DNA of 47,019 nt from Nanobdellati archaeon (GCA_027038505.1 JALVWC010000014.1:1-47019); one strand, 5' to 3'. Numbered from the stretch's first letter, positions 25,679 to 35,519 are shown. Program-made: numbers and translations. Notes: generated by a model from the letters alone, not told the origin.

Positions 25679-27253
25679 TCACTTCGCAATTCTTTTCAAT
25701 ATCTTGATCCACTTTTCAACAGGAAGGTCGAGTTTCTGTCCCACTTTTTTTACCATGACAATGTCCTCCTCATCAAATGCCCTCATAATTACGAGAAGCA
25801 TGGCATAAACGAACCCGAAAATCAGGAGGAACAGAACCGCCACAGGAATCGTAACTCTGATTGTGGAGGAGAGGAAACTCACGATGCCTATAGAAATCAG
25901 GCTGGCGAGAATGGATTTGAGATAGCTTGTTGTGAAGGGATGGATTCCCCATGAGATGTAAAGTTTGAACGAGTATAGAGCATTGAGGATGATGATGGCG
26001 GTTGCGGATGCTACGGCGGCACCAACCATTCCGTATCGAGGTATGAGAAGGTAGTTGAGCAGGATGTTTGTTGTTCCTCCGACCAGGCCGGCAAAAAACA
26101 GGAATCGTGTGTTCCCGAAAACGATCAGAGTGTATCCGTTCAGACCGAGCATAACATTTATGAGAAATGCGAAGGAGAGTATTCTCAGTGCCGAAGCTGC
26201 GGCGAGATAATCATGACCGAATAGTATGTTTATCACGGCCTTGGGAAACACGAACACGATAACAAATAATGGCAGGGCACCGAACATAACCCATTTGGTA
26301 AGAATCTGGTATATCCTGCCTATCTCGCTTATTTTGTTACGCGCGTACAATGAAGAACAGAAGGGCCCGTATATAAAGGCTATGAATCCAAGAAACATAC
26401 TGAGCTGTTTTGCGATCGGAACGGCAACGTTGTAAACACCCACCACTTTGCTCCCATAAAAATAACCAAGCATTACGGTATCGGTCCATGCCATCACGAG
26501 GGCTATGATGGATGTTACGGCAAGCGGAGCCGAGAATCCTATAAGCATCTTAACGGTCTTGAAATCAGGAACGAGCCTTTTGATCTCAACGCACTTTTTG
26601 ATTATCGTGCTGTACGATAGAAAAATGAAAAGATACACGACACCCACACCGAACACAACAGCCTTTATGTTCAGATTAAGAAGAGCGCTTAGCACAGCCA
26701 CAGTGAGTACTCCTGCAGGAATCCCCGCGTTGGATATCAGAGCCACGGTCTTGGCTCGTTCAATTCCCCTCAAAACGGCAACTTCAATCCCTATTAGGGG
26801 GGAGAGAAAGATGGCAAGTAAGCCGGCAAGAATTGCTGAAGATGCATCGGGGTTGTGCAGAAGGCGGATAGCTATAGCATCCTTCATGGTGTAAACGAAC
26901 GCGGTCACAAGGATCGCGGTCAACGAAACAGCAAAGAGAGACGAGATTATGATGTGGTCATACCTTTTCCGCTTACCCTTCAGATACCCTATAAACCTTA
27001 CAATTCCCTCTCCCATCCCTAAGGTGGCAACCACCGTGGAAATGGACAGTATGGTCAGGAACATCACATAAATTCCGTATTGTTCTGGTCCGTAATGTCT
27101 ACTCAATATAACCCTACTGAAGAAGGAGAAAAACTTTCCTACCACTGTGCCCGTGAAAAGATATGCTGCACCCTTCGCTATCCTTGTGAGGCCAACACCA
27201 ACGTCATTTTCCATGCAGGTAGATTGAACTTTATCTTTAAAAGAGATAACCAT
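25679..27253 (-). CDS. Wzx-type oligosaccharide flippase
   Basis: A polytopic membrane protein (up to 524 residues, 12-14 hydrophobic segments) of the MATE-like polysaccharide transporter superfamily. It starts TRIAKGAAYLFTGTVVGKFFSFFSRVILSRHYGPEQYGIYV, the family's usual N-terminus, and has LLNYLLIPRYGMVGAAVASA in the C-terminal half. It probably flips the lipid-linked glycan built by neighbouring enzymes to the outer face for AglB. ATG at 27214 (MENDVGVG) is a likely start; the upstream start at 27253 would overlap the GPT gene by 17 bases. Confidence 0.9.
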   Translation of the reverse strand: MVISFKDKVQSTCMENDVGVGLTRIAKGAAYLFTGTVVGKFFSFFSRVILSRHYGPEQYGIYVMFLTILSISTVVATLGMGEGIVRFIGYLKGKRKRYDHIIISSLFAVSLTAILVTAFVYTMKDAIAIRLLHNPDASSAILAGLLAIFLSPLIGIEVAVLRGIERAKTVALISNAGIPAGVLTVAVLSALLNLNIKAVVFGVGVVYLFIFLSYSTIIKKCVEIKRLVPDFKTVKMLIGFSAPLAVTSIIALVMAWTDTVMLGYFYGSKVVGVYNVAVPIAKQLSMFLGFIAFIYGPFCSSLYARNKISEIGRIYQILTKWVMFGALPLFVIVFVFPKAVINILFGHDYLAAASALRILSFAFLINVMLGLNGYTLIVFGNTRFLFFAGLVGGTTNILLNYLLIPRYGMVGAAVASATAIIILNALYSFKLYISWGIHPFTTSYLKSILASLISIGIVSFLSSTIRVTIPVAVLFLLIFGFVYAMLLVIMRAFDEEDIVMVKKVGQKLDLPVEKWIKILKRIAK

Positions 27254-28244
27254 AATGAATCAAAACGAGAACACATATCAGGAACTCTAAAGAGAGTATG
27301 AACACCACAACATCTCTCTCATAAACCTTCTTCTTGATTTTCTTCAGAATCCACAGTGCAAGGTGGGTGAAGTGGTAGATTCCATCGTACGGCATCTCGA
27401 GGCTGTTGTCCTTTTTCACTTTCCCGAACGCTTCAGCTTTGAACCTCTTCCTGAGATTGAACAGGAAATCGAAATAATATGGCAGGAATATCAGGACGGC
27501 GATCTTCTCCATGTTGCCGAGCACGGCCATACATGCAATAAATGCTCCCACACCGTAGGTTAATGTATCCCCCGGAAACACTTTTGCAGGATACCAGTTG
27601 TAAACAAGGAATGCAAGCAAAGCGAAAACCATGGCAAGGCCCATCGCCGCCAGCCAAACATAACCGTTCACATAAGCCACATAACTAAGGGTGGAGAGAA
27701 GCACGACACCCATCCCTGCCTCAAGTCCGTTGTAGCCAGCGAGCATGTTGAAAGCGTTGCTCGCACCCATCACACCGATGGGCACGATAAAAAGGGGATA
27801 GAGAATGCCAAAATTCACAGCTCCAACAAACGGAAGATGCATGATGCTCTTACCCGCATTGACTGCCGAGAGTGCATAGGCGGCAAGAAAAGTCAGAGGT
27901 GGCTTGTGCCACTGCCTTAATCCTATTTTCCATCCAAGTAGGTCATCGATCATACCTATAAACGCTATGATTAGGATTGTGAGAAGAGCTGCATAAATGT
28001 AATTCACAACATTCGTGCTTTTCTCAACGAAAACGAGTTTGGCAACAAGAAAAATTACGGAAGCCGTGAATCCGGCCATGACTGCTATCCCACCCATTTC
28101 CGCGACTTCTGGTTTGCTGTATTTATTCATGTCTTTTCCTACAAGACCAATCCTCTTTGCTGCTTTAATCCATCGCTTCGTAAAGAAAAAGGTCGCAACG
28201 AATGATAAAAGTGGAACAATAATCGTGCACATATTTATGACCAC
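27237..28244 (-). CDS. Alg7-like polyprenyl-P sugar-1-phosphate transferase
   Basis: Transfers a sugar-1-phosphate, probably GlcNAc-1-P, to polyprenyl phosphate, starting lipid-linked glycan synthesis. 335 residues with about ten membrane segments. Motifs are close to the eukaryotic GPT/ALG7 pattern: DMNKYSKPEVAEMGG, GMIDDLLGWKIGLRQWHK, NAFNMLAGYNGLEAGMG and VFPGDTLTYGVGA, where bacterial MraY/WecA would have NxxNxxDG. ATG at 28232 is an alternative start four codons in. It lies between the flippase and aglB. Confidence 0.92.
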   Translation of the reverse strand: MVINMCTIIVPLLSFVATFFFTKRWIKAAKRIGLVGKDMNKYSKPEVAEMGGIAVMAGFTASVIFLVAKLVFVEKSTNVVNYIYAALLTILIIAFIGMIDDLLGWKIGLRQWHKPPLTFLAAYALSAVNAGKSIMHLPFVGAVNFGILYPLFIVPIGVMGASNAFNMLAGYNGLEAGMGVVLLSTLSYVAYVNGYVWLAAMGLAMVFALLAFLVYNWYPAKVFPGDTLTYGVGAFIACMAVLGNMEKIAVLIFLPYYFDFLFNLRKRFKAEAFGKVKKDNSLEMPYDGIYHFTHLALWILKKIKKKVYERDVVVFILSLEFLICVLVLIHYGYLF

Positions 28245-28256
28245 CTATCAATTAAA

Positions 28257-30773
28257 TTAATTATTAAAAACGCTGTAATCTCTTGCCTGTCTGACCCAGT
28301 TCGTGCCGTTGTAAACTATGAGTCCCTTCCAGCCATACTTTTTCCACCACTTTATTAGTTCATTCCTACTCCTGTCCGGAATGATCGTGTGATTCACCTT
28401 GTATATCTTAATTTCCCCGTTATCGAAGACTTTGGTGAGATAATCTATGCCCTTCCCGTTCATGAAAAACAGTCTGTGAAACACAGAATTAAACATGTCC
28501 TTCGTGGCTAGAAGGGCGACAGATGATGTCAGTACCACACACATGTTCAGAGCTGGCTTGCCTTCGGGAACATCGAGTTTGTAGATACTATTTTGAGTGC
28601 ACAAGTATTTTATATAAGCGATGCCCCGAGGTGTGACCAATGCTATGCTACCTCCCAAACGCCCATCATTTTTAATAGGAACCCAGAGAGCATAGTTTCC
28701 GCTTCTATAAACAAAAACCGTAACATTACCTTTCCTCATTGTTCTCGAGGGATCGAGGAAGAAATAAGAATAAGATCTGATCTTGTAATAATCCTTCCTT
28801 TTTGTGATCATCTGGGCTATCTTGGACATAGCGGCATACTTACCTATCATGGACGCGTCGACAAGAACATAGTCTGTACCCATCATTTCCAAGAAGAACT
28901 TTTGCTGCGTCTCATTCATCATGCCTGTGAAATACTGCGCGGTTGGGATGTTTCTATTTGGAAAGTTGTTTCCACCGTCGAGGTTTGTGGACCTATTTCC
29001 CACGGTTTCGAACCAGTATCCAAAATCCCACCAAGATAGTACTGTGGCATTGGGTTCGGTTTTTTCCCGTAAAAATTTCATCGCCTCCTCCCAGTTCTTG
29101 TTGAAACTCGGGGAAAGCGATTTTGCAAGGACTCCTGCGTTAGCGATATACCCCAACATCCCCGTAAAAACAATGAACCCGAGCACCCCGTAGAGCACAT
29201 GTTTGATCGTTGCCGCATCCTCACCTTCAAGCGCAAGTCTTGAAGGAATACGTTCGATTGCCTGTCTGAAGAATTCCCATAACTTCGCAACACAAAATCC
29301 ACTCATTATCGAAAACATCAGAGCTAAACCAAACATCCATCTGATTTTGGAGAGGTAACCGAGCATGGCAACAGCAACCATTGAAAGGTAGAGTGCGGAA
29401 ACAACGCCCTTCTCACTTCTGGCCAGCATGAATATGACAGCCATGAACGGAAATATGAACATGGCTTGAGCTATTGCATGTCCATGTAATTTAAGGAATT
29501 GGTAATACGAAAAAAATGATATGAGTAATAAAGCCGTTACAAGGATCTTCTCCCTCCTTTCTTTAACCCCGCGAACACCTAAGTAAATTATACCAATAAG
29601 TGCGAACAACCACATAGGCAATAATTTAAAGAGGAATTTGAAAGAACTAAGGAAAGAATTATTCACATAGCCTGAAGTGACATAATATAAACTCAGACTA
29701 TGTGTGAAGTCATTTACGGTAGGGATTATGTCCTCAGCGACCGTCGACTCGACCAGCGCTTGGTGATAAAACAGGTAATGATGTATCCCCATGGCTATTC
29801 TTGCTATCGTACCGGAAACCATACCACCCACAATTAACCCGACTACTGCTAAGGAGAACATTATCGGCATGAAATATTCAAACTTCTCTCTCGAAATAAG
29901 ATTCTTGCGTTTGACGAACTCCCTAATCCATAAAAATACCAGAGCACCTATGTTAACAGCAAATATGGTTTTGGTTATTTTGTAAATTGGCATGAAAAGC
30001 GGGATCATTGAAAGCAAACATACGATGGTGTAGGTCTTCACAACACTCTCAGGGACATTGTTAACCAGCAGCAGTGCGAAAACAAACAGAGCATATCCCA
30101 GATATAGCTGCTGAACTCCCCCCCACATGGTGGCCATTATCGCCATACTCAGGCCAGAAGCTATCGCAGAGAAGACTGAATCCCTTTTTATCGCTCTCAC
30201 AAAAAAATAGAATGAGAGAAGCATGAAAAATCCAGCATTCGGTTCTTTTTCAAAGAATCCAGCCGAAGTTCTGAACATCACTCCCGCAAGTGTCGCGTAG
30301 AAGAATGCCGCAGCAAGCCCGGAGTACTTGTTGTATAGCTCTTTTCCTATCAAATAAATCAGTACGGTGAAAAGAGCACCCATAACCGCAGGCTCGATCT
30401 TGGCGTATATCCAAAAATCAATGGAATGCCTCAGAAGTTTTGTGAAGATGAGGTATATGAAAGCAGGGACTATATACATCCCGGGATACTCGTCATGTGG
30501 ATCTATACCAGTTGGGTAGTATCTCATCAAGTCAAGATGAGGCAGTTGTAGGCTGTGCGTTACAGCATACAAGTTCATTCTATAAAGATAGTATGGATCT
30601 ATGGCGGTGAGGTACTCAAATCTTGCGGGCAGAATTCTGTAGTAAAATGCAAGCATGGTTACAGCAACAACAAGAAGCTCGACGTGATGGTCATAAACGA
30701 AGTTCAGAGTACGATCGAGAAGACACTCGGATGGTTTTTTCTTGACCTTCAGACTCCCCTTTTTTGTTGCCAT
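28257..30773 (-). CDS. aglB: STT3/AglB oligosaccharyltransferase
   Basis: Transfers the lipid-linked oligosaccharide to Asn in N-X-S/T sequons. From ATG 30773 (MATKKGSLKVKKK) the protein has 838 residues. The N-terminal multi-span domain has the first acidic loop motif TAIDPYYLYRM and YYPTGIDPHDEYPG. The soluble domain has WWDFGYW (Trp581-Trp587; the family motif WWDYG with Phe for Tyr) and a later MFNSVFHRLFFMNG region near the usual MI/DK site. A longer frame to 30872 would overlap the prenyltransferase gene by 61 bases and adds unlikely sequence, so it is rejected. It is flanked by GPT, flippase and prenyltransferase genes. Confidence 0.96.
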   Translation of the reverse strand: MATKKGSLKVKKKPSECLLDRTLNFVYDHHVELLVVAVTMLAFYYRILPARFEYLTAIDPYYLYRMNLYAVTHSLQLPHLDLMRYYPTGIDPHDEYPGMYIVPAFIYLIFTKLLRHSIDFWIYAKIEPAVMGALFTVLIYLIGKELYNKYSGLAAAFFYATLAGVMFRTSAGFFEKEPNAGFFMLLSFYFFVRAIKRDSVFSAIASGLSMAIMATMWGGVQQLYLGYALFVFALLLVNNVPESVVKTYTIVCLLSMIPLFMPIYKITKTIFAVNIGALVFLWIREFVKRKNLISREKFEYFMPIMFSLAVVGLIVGGMVSGTIARIAMGIHHYLFYHQALVESTVAEDIIPTVNDFTHSLSLYYVTSGYVNNSFLSSFKFLFKLLPMWLFALIGIIYLGVRGVKERREKILVTALLLISFFSYYQFLKLHGHAIAQAMFIFPFMAVIFMLARSEKGVVSALYLSMVAVAMLGYLSKIRWMFGLALMFSIMSGFCVAKLWEFFRQAIERIPSRLALEGEDAATIKHVLYGVLGFIVFTGMLGYIANAGVLAKSLSPSFNKNWEEAMKFLREKTEPNATVLSWWDFGYWFETVGNRSTNLDGGNNFPNRNIPTAQYFTGMMNETQQKFFLEMMGTDYVLVDASMIGKYAAMSKIAQMITKRKDYYKIRSYSYFFLDPSRTMRKGNVTVFVYRSGNYALWVPIKNDGRLGGSIALVTPRGIAYIKYLCTQNSIYKLDVPEGKPALNMCVVLTSSVALLATKDMFNSVFHRLFFMNGKGIDYLTKVFDNGEIKIYKVNHTIIPDRSRNELIKWWKKYGWKGLIVYNGTNWVRQARDYSVFNN

Positions 30774-30811
30774 GCTCCCAAATAAAGACGATGAGTTTTT
30801 TAAGAGTTTCC

Positions 30812-31648
30812 CTACACCCCATAGATTCCAGCAAAACACAGAATGATCCAGATCAGAAGTCCGATTAACCATGCCTTGTCGAGAAAGATCAGCTCGGTAT
30901 TTCTGGCAATCCTGTCATCAACCTCAGTAAGATAAAGGTATCTCAACACCAGAAATGTCGCCGGGATTAAACTGGACATAAGAAACATGTTCGTATGTTT
31001 GTTCTGGAAGGAATAGAGGGCATAGCTCACCAGCACGATCGAAGCGAGGATGGTGCGCATTTTGTCAAAAACATGTTCTTTAAGCCTGTCGTTTTTTATC
31101 CTCGCATCCCCCATCCTTTTTCCGGACGCCAGAAATAAAGCTATAAAGAAAATCATGACAACCAGCCATGGCGATACCTCGACTCCAACAGCATATGCTC
31201 CTGCTACGGCTCTTATTATGAAGTTGAACGCCAGGCTGTGAATATCCAAAATTTCAATTTTTTTCAGAAAAAAAGAGTATAAAGATGTGTTGATCACGAG
31301 CAGAACAGGGAAAAACAGGAACGAAACGCTGACCATCAATCCAGTAACGGTGGAGAGGATTAGGAGGGACAGAGCAACAATAACGGCTTCCCTTACACTT
31401 ATTTTTCCGCTCGCAATCGGTCTATATTGTTTTTCCTTATGCTTTCTGTCATCCTCCCTATCTCTTATATCATTAATTATGTAATTAAAAGATGAAGCAA
31501 AAGCAAGAGAAAAGAACGCAAACACACTCTTAGCAACACCATCAACACTAAAAAGCACACCTCCAAAAAACAGACCAACAAACACCACAAGATTTTTGTA
31601 CCACTGGTGCACTCTGAGAAGCCTGAGGTAATTCTTTATCACATCCAT
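30812..31648 (-). CDS. UbiA-family prenyltransferase, DPPR-synthase-like
   Basis: A 278-residue membrane protein with about eight helices. NYIINDIRDREDDRKHKEK gives the NDxxDxxxD Mg-diphosphate motif, and RPIASGKISVREA follows. The start RLLRVHQWYKNLVVFVGLFF resembles decaprenyl-phosphate phosphoribosyltransferases more than ubiquinone or GGGP enzymes. Located upstream of aglB on the same strand, it may attach a pentose-phosphate (or another group) to polyprenyl phosphate as a glycan donor. Confidence 0.85.
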   Translation of the reverse strand: MDVIKNYLRLLRVHQWYKNLVVFVGLFFGGVLFSVDGVAKSVFAFFSLAFASSFNYIINDIRDREDDRKHKEKQYRPIASGKISVREAVIVALSLLILSTVTGLMVSVSFLFFPVLLVINTSLYSFFLKKIEILDIHSLAFNFIIRAVAGAYAVGVEVSPWLVVMIFFIALFLASGKRMGDARIKNDRLKEHVFDKMRTILASIVLVSYALYSFQNKHTNMFLMSSLIPATFLVLRYLYLTEVDDRIARNTELIFLDKAWLIGLLIWIILCFAGIYGV

Positions 31649-31802
31649 AGTTACAAAATAATGGAGAGAAAGTCATTTATTTATTCTACAGAACCGGGAT
31701 CCAGAAAATGTTTATGGATGGAAACTCTACAGTGTGTCTTTGTGTATTGATTCTCACTCATACACTCAAATCTAAAAAACCTTGCGTGGATAAAATCCTT
31801 AC

Positions 31803-33215
31803 ATGAAGGCTTTTCTTTTCTACCCACCCGGAAAACAATTCCAGCGCGGCGAAGATAGATGTCAGGCAAATGTTGATGCTTCTCCAACAATGACACAGAG
31901 GGCACCCATAGATATGATGTATGTTTCCGCGATTCTGAAAGAGAAGGGAATAAAATGCAAATTCGTAGATTATCCCACAGAAGGAAAAACCTGGGAGGAT
32001 TTTGAAAGAGACGTTAAGAAGTTTTCTCCGGATATCGCGATAATGAGCGTGACCACAAGCAGCGTGCTTCATGACATGAAAGCGTTCAGGATCATAAAGT
32101 CCATTAACGAAGAGTGCAAAACCATTGCAAAGGGTTCCATTTTCTTCGTTGCTCCAAAAACGGTTTTCGAAAAATTTGAGGAGTTCAAATACATGGATAT
32201 TGCTGTTAAAGGAGAGATTGAATTTACCATAGGAAGTATTGTGGATAATCTGAACAAACTGGAGAACGTTAATGGTATTCTTTTTCGGAAAAGAGAAAAG
32301 CTAAAGGACACGGGCAGTCCCGTGCTCGGAAATCTGGACGATTTGCCTTTCCCCGACAGGAGCATAGTCAGGAACGAACTCTACATACGACCAGATACTG
32401 GTGAAGCGCAAACAACAATCGAGACTTCCAGAGGATGTCCGGGCCTATGTATTTATTGCTTAACGCCGATCATTTCCGGAAGAGTTCCGAGGTATCGCAG
32501 CGCAAAAAATATTGCAGATGAGATTGAAGAATGCGTGGAGAAACACGGTATCAGGAACTTTTTCTTTCGCTCCGACACGTTCACCATGAACAGAAAGCTC
32601 GTTAAGGAGGTTTGCAGAGAGATTGTGGGGAGAGGTCTTGATATTAACTGGGTTGCAAACTCGAGGGTGGATACCATAAACGCGGAAACGCTTCGATACA
32701 TGAAAAAATCAGGATGCTGGCTAATTGCTTTTGGCTTTGAAACTGGCAGCGATGAGAGCAAGAGGAAGATAGGAAAATTCACAACAGTCAGGCAGGATAT
32801 TGCCGCGAGAGAACTGTGCAGGAAATTTGACATCCATACCTACGGATTCTTTATGATGGGTTTTCCATGGGAAACGAGAAGCGATATTGAAACAACCATA
32901 AATCACATGTTCAAACTTGACTGCGAGTTCGTTGAGCTTCACATTGCGATTCCGTTCTACGGGACAAAGCTCTATGAGATTTGCAAGAGAGAGGGCCTGA
33001 TCAAGCATGAAATTCTCGGTGCGGATTACTTTGAAAATCCTCCTGTCGGAACAAAATATGTTAGTGTTGAAGAGCTCATAAGCATAAGGAAAGAAGCTTT
33101 GAAAAAATATTACACAAGGCCGAGCTACATCGCAAGGATGCTTCTTAAAGCAAAGAACCCGAAAGTAATGGCAAACTACATAAAATATGGAATAAAGCTT
33201 TTGAAGTGGAGATAA
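31803..33215 (+). CDS. B12-binding-domain radical SAM protein
   Basis: 470 residues. The N-terminal half (about 1-150) has a cobalamin-binding-like Rossmann region (PIDMMYVSAILKEKG, SPDIAIMSVTTSS) without an obvious DxHxxG motif. The radical SAM core begins TSRGCPGLCIYC (CxxxCxxC: Cys212, Cys216, Cys219). Later GFETGSDESKRKIGK and GFFMMGFPWET are typical of the MiaB/Hpn-like subgroup. The reaction is unknown; methylation or rearrangement of a lipid or glycan is possible from the surroundings. It is divergent from the prenyltransferase gene. Downstream, 33216-33397 holds no gene. Confidence 0.9.
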   Translation: MKAFLFYPPGKQFQRGEDRCQANVDASPTMTQRAPIDMMYVSAILKEKGIKCKFVDYPTEGKTWEDFERDVKKFSPDIAIMSVTTSSVLHDMKAFRIIKSINEECKTIAKGSIFFVAPKTVFEKFEEFKYMDIAVKGEIEFTIGSIVDNLNKLENVNGILFRKREKLKDTGSPVLGNLDDLPFPDRSIVRNELYIRPDTGEAQTTIETSRGCPGLCIYCLTPIISGRVPRYRSAKNIADEIEECVEKHGIRNFFFRSDTFTMNRKLVKEVCREIVGRGLDINWVANSRVDTINAETLRYMKKSGCWLIAFGFETGSDESKRKIGKFTTVRQDIAARELCRKFDIHTYGFFMMGFPWETRSDIETTINHMFKLDCEFVELHIAIPFYGTKLYEICKREGLIKHEILGADYFENPPVGTKYVSVEELISIRKEALKKYYTRPSYIARMLLKAKNPKVMANYIKYGIKLLKWR

Positions 33216-33397
33216 GCGGAAAATTGCTTTGTTGAAAACCGCAAATAGAACAAACCTAAAACGAGCATTTTACCGCATTTGACTTATATTATGAAAATTC
33301 ACCCAAGGTTGTTTTATTTCTTTCCCTTACTTGGCTCCTGTTTTCAACAGAGTAAAAACAAACTTGCAGCCCTTGATGTTAAGAAAATGTTAGTTGA

Positions 33398-34492
33398 TCA
33401 GAGAGTGTCATCTCCAAGGAAATCCATATCCGCAACTTTCAGGAATAATTCTTTATTCTCATCTATCATTTCTAGCAGCTCACCTATTTCATCCTTACTC
33501 AACGAGTCGAAAAGCCTCCTTATTATCATTCCAACTCGGATTTTTGTTCCAATTTTTTTTTTCCACACGTTTTCATAGTTTCTCAAGAAAAATCCCTTGC
33601 TGTAATCCCCGGATTGCAAGGCATGAATAACGGATTCGCTCCCTATTTTTGCGCAGATGAGAGAATATATGACCCCTCCCCCGGAAAACGGCTTTACCTG
33701 TGAGGCGGCATCCCCAAGGAGAATGACGTTGTCATCCACGCTTCTATCTATAAGGCCGAGAGGAATGAAACCGGCTTTAATCTCGTTTCTATCCAGCTTA
33801 TGCTCGAATCTGGCACAGAATTTTTCAAGCATTTTAACGGCTTTGCCTTTCTCACATCCCAATCCGTACTCCACCACTCCGTCATTTCTGGGTATCCTCC
33901 AGGCAAAGAAGCCAGGAGCAAATTCATCATCATAATGAATCTCCACAATATCGCTCTCCATATCGTCTCTAACATAAGCAAGCGCAGCGCTCAAAATTTT
34001 AAGCTTCGTCCCCACTCCGAGCAGTCTTCTAACTCTACTCAGAGCACCATCAGCTCCGACAACAACCTTTGCTTTAACCTTCCTGATTAAGTCATCTTTC
34101 TTGAGAATACAAACAGCAAAGCCGTTTTTCCTTTCCACGTTCACAAGCCGCCATCCGAACTCAACATCACAGACCCTACTTGTTTCTTCAATTACATGCG
34201 CGTCCAGCACAGCTCTATCCATCACGTAAGCTTGAGTTGAGCTTCTTTTGAGTTCGAGACCTATCTCCCCTCCAGCAAAGAACCTTGCCCCTTTAATCCT
34301 GTTCGTAATTGCATTTTTCGGATAGGAGATTAAGGAATCTATCCTCACACTTATCAGTCCGGAGCACACTTTCGGGATGAAGTTAGGTTTAGCATCGACA
34401 ACGAGAACATCATGACCGGCTTCTCCAACCCCACTTGCAAGCGAGCATCCAGCAATCCCTGCTCCAACAACCACAACATCCTTCTCTTCCAT
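33398..34492 (-). CDS. Geranylgeranyl-reductase family flavoprotein
   Basis: 364 residues. N-terminal FAD-binding VVVVGAGIAGCSLASGV (GxGxxG at 10-15), KVCSGLISVR, and the second FAD motif VILLGDAASQVKPFSGGGVIYS. This is the family that saturates archaeal isoprenoid chains (digeranylgeranylglycerophospholipid reductase) or modifies dolichol-like lipids. Which one is not decidable here. It is divergent from the membrane-anchored protein at 34544 with a short AT-rich spacer. Confidence 0.88.
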   Translation of the reverse strand: MEEKDVVVVGAGIAGCSLASGVGEAGHDVLVVDAKPNFIPKVCSGLISVRIDSLISYPKNAITNRIKGARFFAGGEIGLELKRSSTQAYVMDRAVLDAHVIEETSRVCDVEFGWRLVNVERKNGFAVCILKKDDLIRKVKAKVVVGADGALSRVRRLLGVGTKLKILSAALAYVRDDMESDIVEIHYDDEFAPGFFAWRIPRNDGVVEYGLGCEKGKAVKMLEKFCARFEHKLDRNEIKAGFIPLGLIDRSVDDNVILLGDAASQVKPFSGGGVIYSLICAKIGSESVIHALQSGDYSKGFFLRNYENVWKKKIGTKIRVGMIIRRLFDSLSKDEIGELLEMIDENKELFLKVADMDFLGDDTL

Positions 34493-34543
34493 AACCCAAA
34501 TTTGACACTAAAATTTAATAACGAGGAAAACCATAAACAAAGT

Positions 34544-35062
34544 ATGTCGTACACCTATTTTACGCTTGCCCTCATCTGCTTCCTGCTTGCTGGAGTTCTG
34601 GAGTTAAAGAGCAGGAAGACTGTGAGAAAATCAAGGGCAGGAACGGGAGTATACGTGGAGATCGGTGAGAGAAAAAAGGAGAGGAGAACAAGAGTTAAAG
34701 AGATTGAAGATGTTGTTAAGGAAGAAAGATCGAAGTTCGATCACCTATTCAAAATACCATTCAAGAAGAAAGCAGATGAGAACACAAGAGAGCAGATTCT
34801 CAGGGAAGCGGAGACCCTCCCAGACATCCCGAAGGTCGGGGAGGAAGATGAGCTCACATCTTACTTCAGAATAGAGGATAAGCGACCACTGACTACCTCA
34901 GCTTCGGAAAGGCGAAAAGAACAGAAAGCTGAAGTTAAACCGGAGGACTGGATTTTTATCGATCCGAAAAAACTTGAGGAGGAAGAGAAGAACGGAAGAA
35001 AAACACAGGAGAAGAAGAATCAAAGTGAGTGGACACCTCCTATATTTTTTGATGATAGCTAA
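34544..35062 (+). CDS. Membrane-anchored charged hypothetical protein
   Basis: From the ATG at 34544 (MSYTYFTLALICFLLAGVLEL) the protein has 172 residues: one N-terminal membrane helix of about 20 residues followed by a long, highly charged, probably disordered or coiled cytoplasmic tail (RKKERRTRVKEIEDVVKEE, KKLEEEEKNGRKTQEKK). An open frame extends back to 34412 but overlaps the opposite gene, so it is rejected. I do not recognise a family. Confidence 0.65.
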   Translation: MSYTYFTLALICFLLAGVLELKSRKTVRKSRAGTGVYVEIGERKKERRTRVKEIEDVVKEERSKFDHLFKIPFKKKADENTREQILREAETLPDIPKVGEEDELTSYFRIEDKRPLTTSASERRKEQKAEVKPEDWIFIDPKKLEEEEKNGRKTQEKKNQSEWTPPIFFDDS

Positions 35063-35133
35063 CCACATTTTTGTTTAGTTTAAGTATTTGAGGAATGACT
35101 GATCACGCTCTTGCTTCGGTACACCATCCAAAA

Positions 35134-35150
35134 CTTTTATATATTTTAAA
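35134..35150 (+). promoter_or_regulatory. TATA box for the 40-residue gene
   Basis: CTTTTATATATTTTAAA is a strong archaeal TATA element in a gap otherwise without genes (35063-35251). The expected start near 35160-35165 leaves a leader of about 90 bases before the ATG at 35252, longer than most leaders in this window, so a regulatory leader is possible. Confidence 0.5.
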
Positions 35151-35251
35151 ACAATAAAATAGAAAAGGCGGTGCTCGTTTAACTCCTCTGGAAGTTCTCA
35201 CATCCCAGTAAGGGGGTAAAAAACAAAATAATTAACAGTGGTGAGTGTAGT

Positions 35252-35374
35252 ATGGCTATGGAGTTTGATCTCCAAGCACTTCTGGAGATGAAGAGACAAA
35301 TGATCTTTAAAGGAAACTGGAAGGAAGTAAAAAGAATTAATAAAATGATTGAACTCAGGAAGAAGAGCATGTAA
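35252..35374 (+). CDS. Small basic protein, 40 residues
   Basis: A short gene reading MAMEFDLQALLEMKRQM, then KGNWKEVKRINKMIELRKK. It is preceded by a purine-rich GTGGTGAG seven bases before the ATG and by a strong TATA box 100 bp upstream. The sequence predicts two amphipathic basic helices. The gene stands alone between two intergenic spacers, so it is unlikely to be a chance frame. No family recognised. It could be a nucleic-acid- or ribosome-associated microprotein. Confidence 0.55.
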   Translation: MAMEFDLQALLEMKRQMIFKGNWKEVKRINKMIELRKKSM

Positions 35375-35519
35375 CTCTTTCTTTTTCTTCTTTAATTTTT
35401 GTTTTAAATTAAGTTATTTGATAAAATTGTATTTATGAAATTTTGTTCTTGAGCGCGGTATTTACGGTTTTTTCAGAACGTTCTAAAACATTTAAAATAA
35501 TTTTAGCCAATATATCCAT

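Noticed and set aside
30774-30872. Longer start for aglB
   Set aside because: It would overlap the prenyltransferase gene by 61 bases and adds a non-basic, cysteine-containing segment. MATKKGSLKVKKK at 30773 is a typical cytoplasmic N-terminus.
35183-35217. ORB-like CCCAGTAAGGGGGT before the 40-residue gene
   Set aside because: It has a G-run but lacks the ATGAA block shared by the four boxes elsewhere, so the resemblance is only partial.
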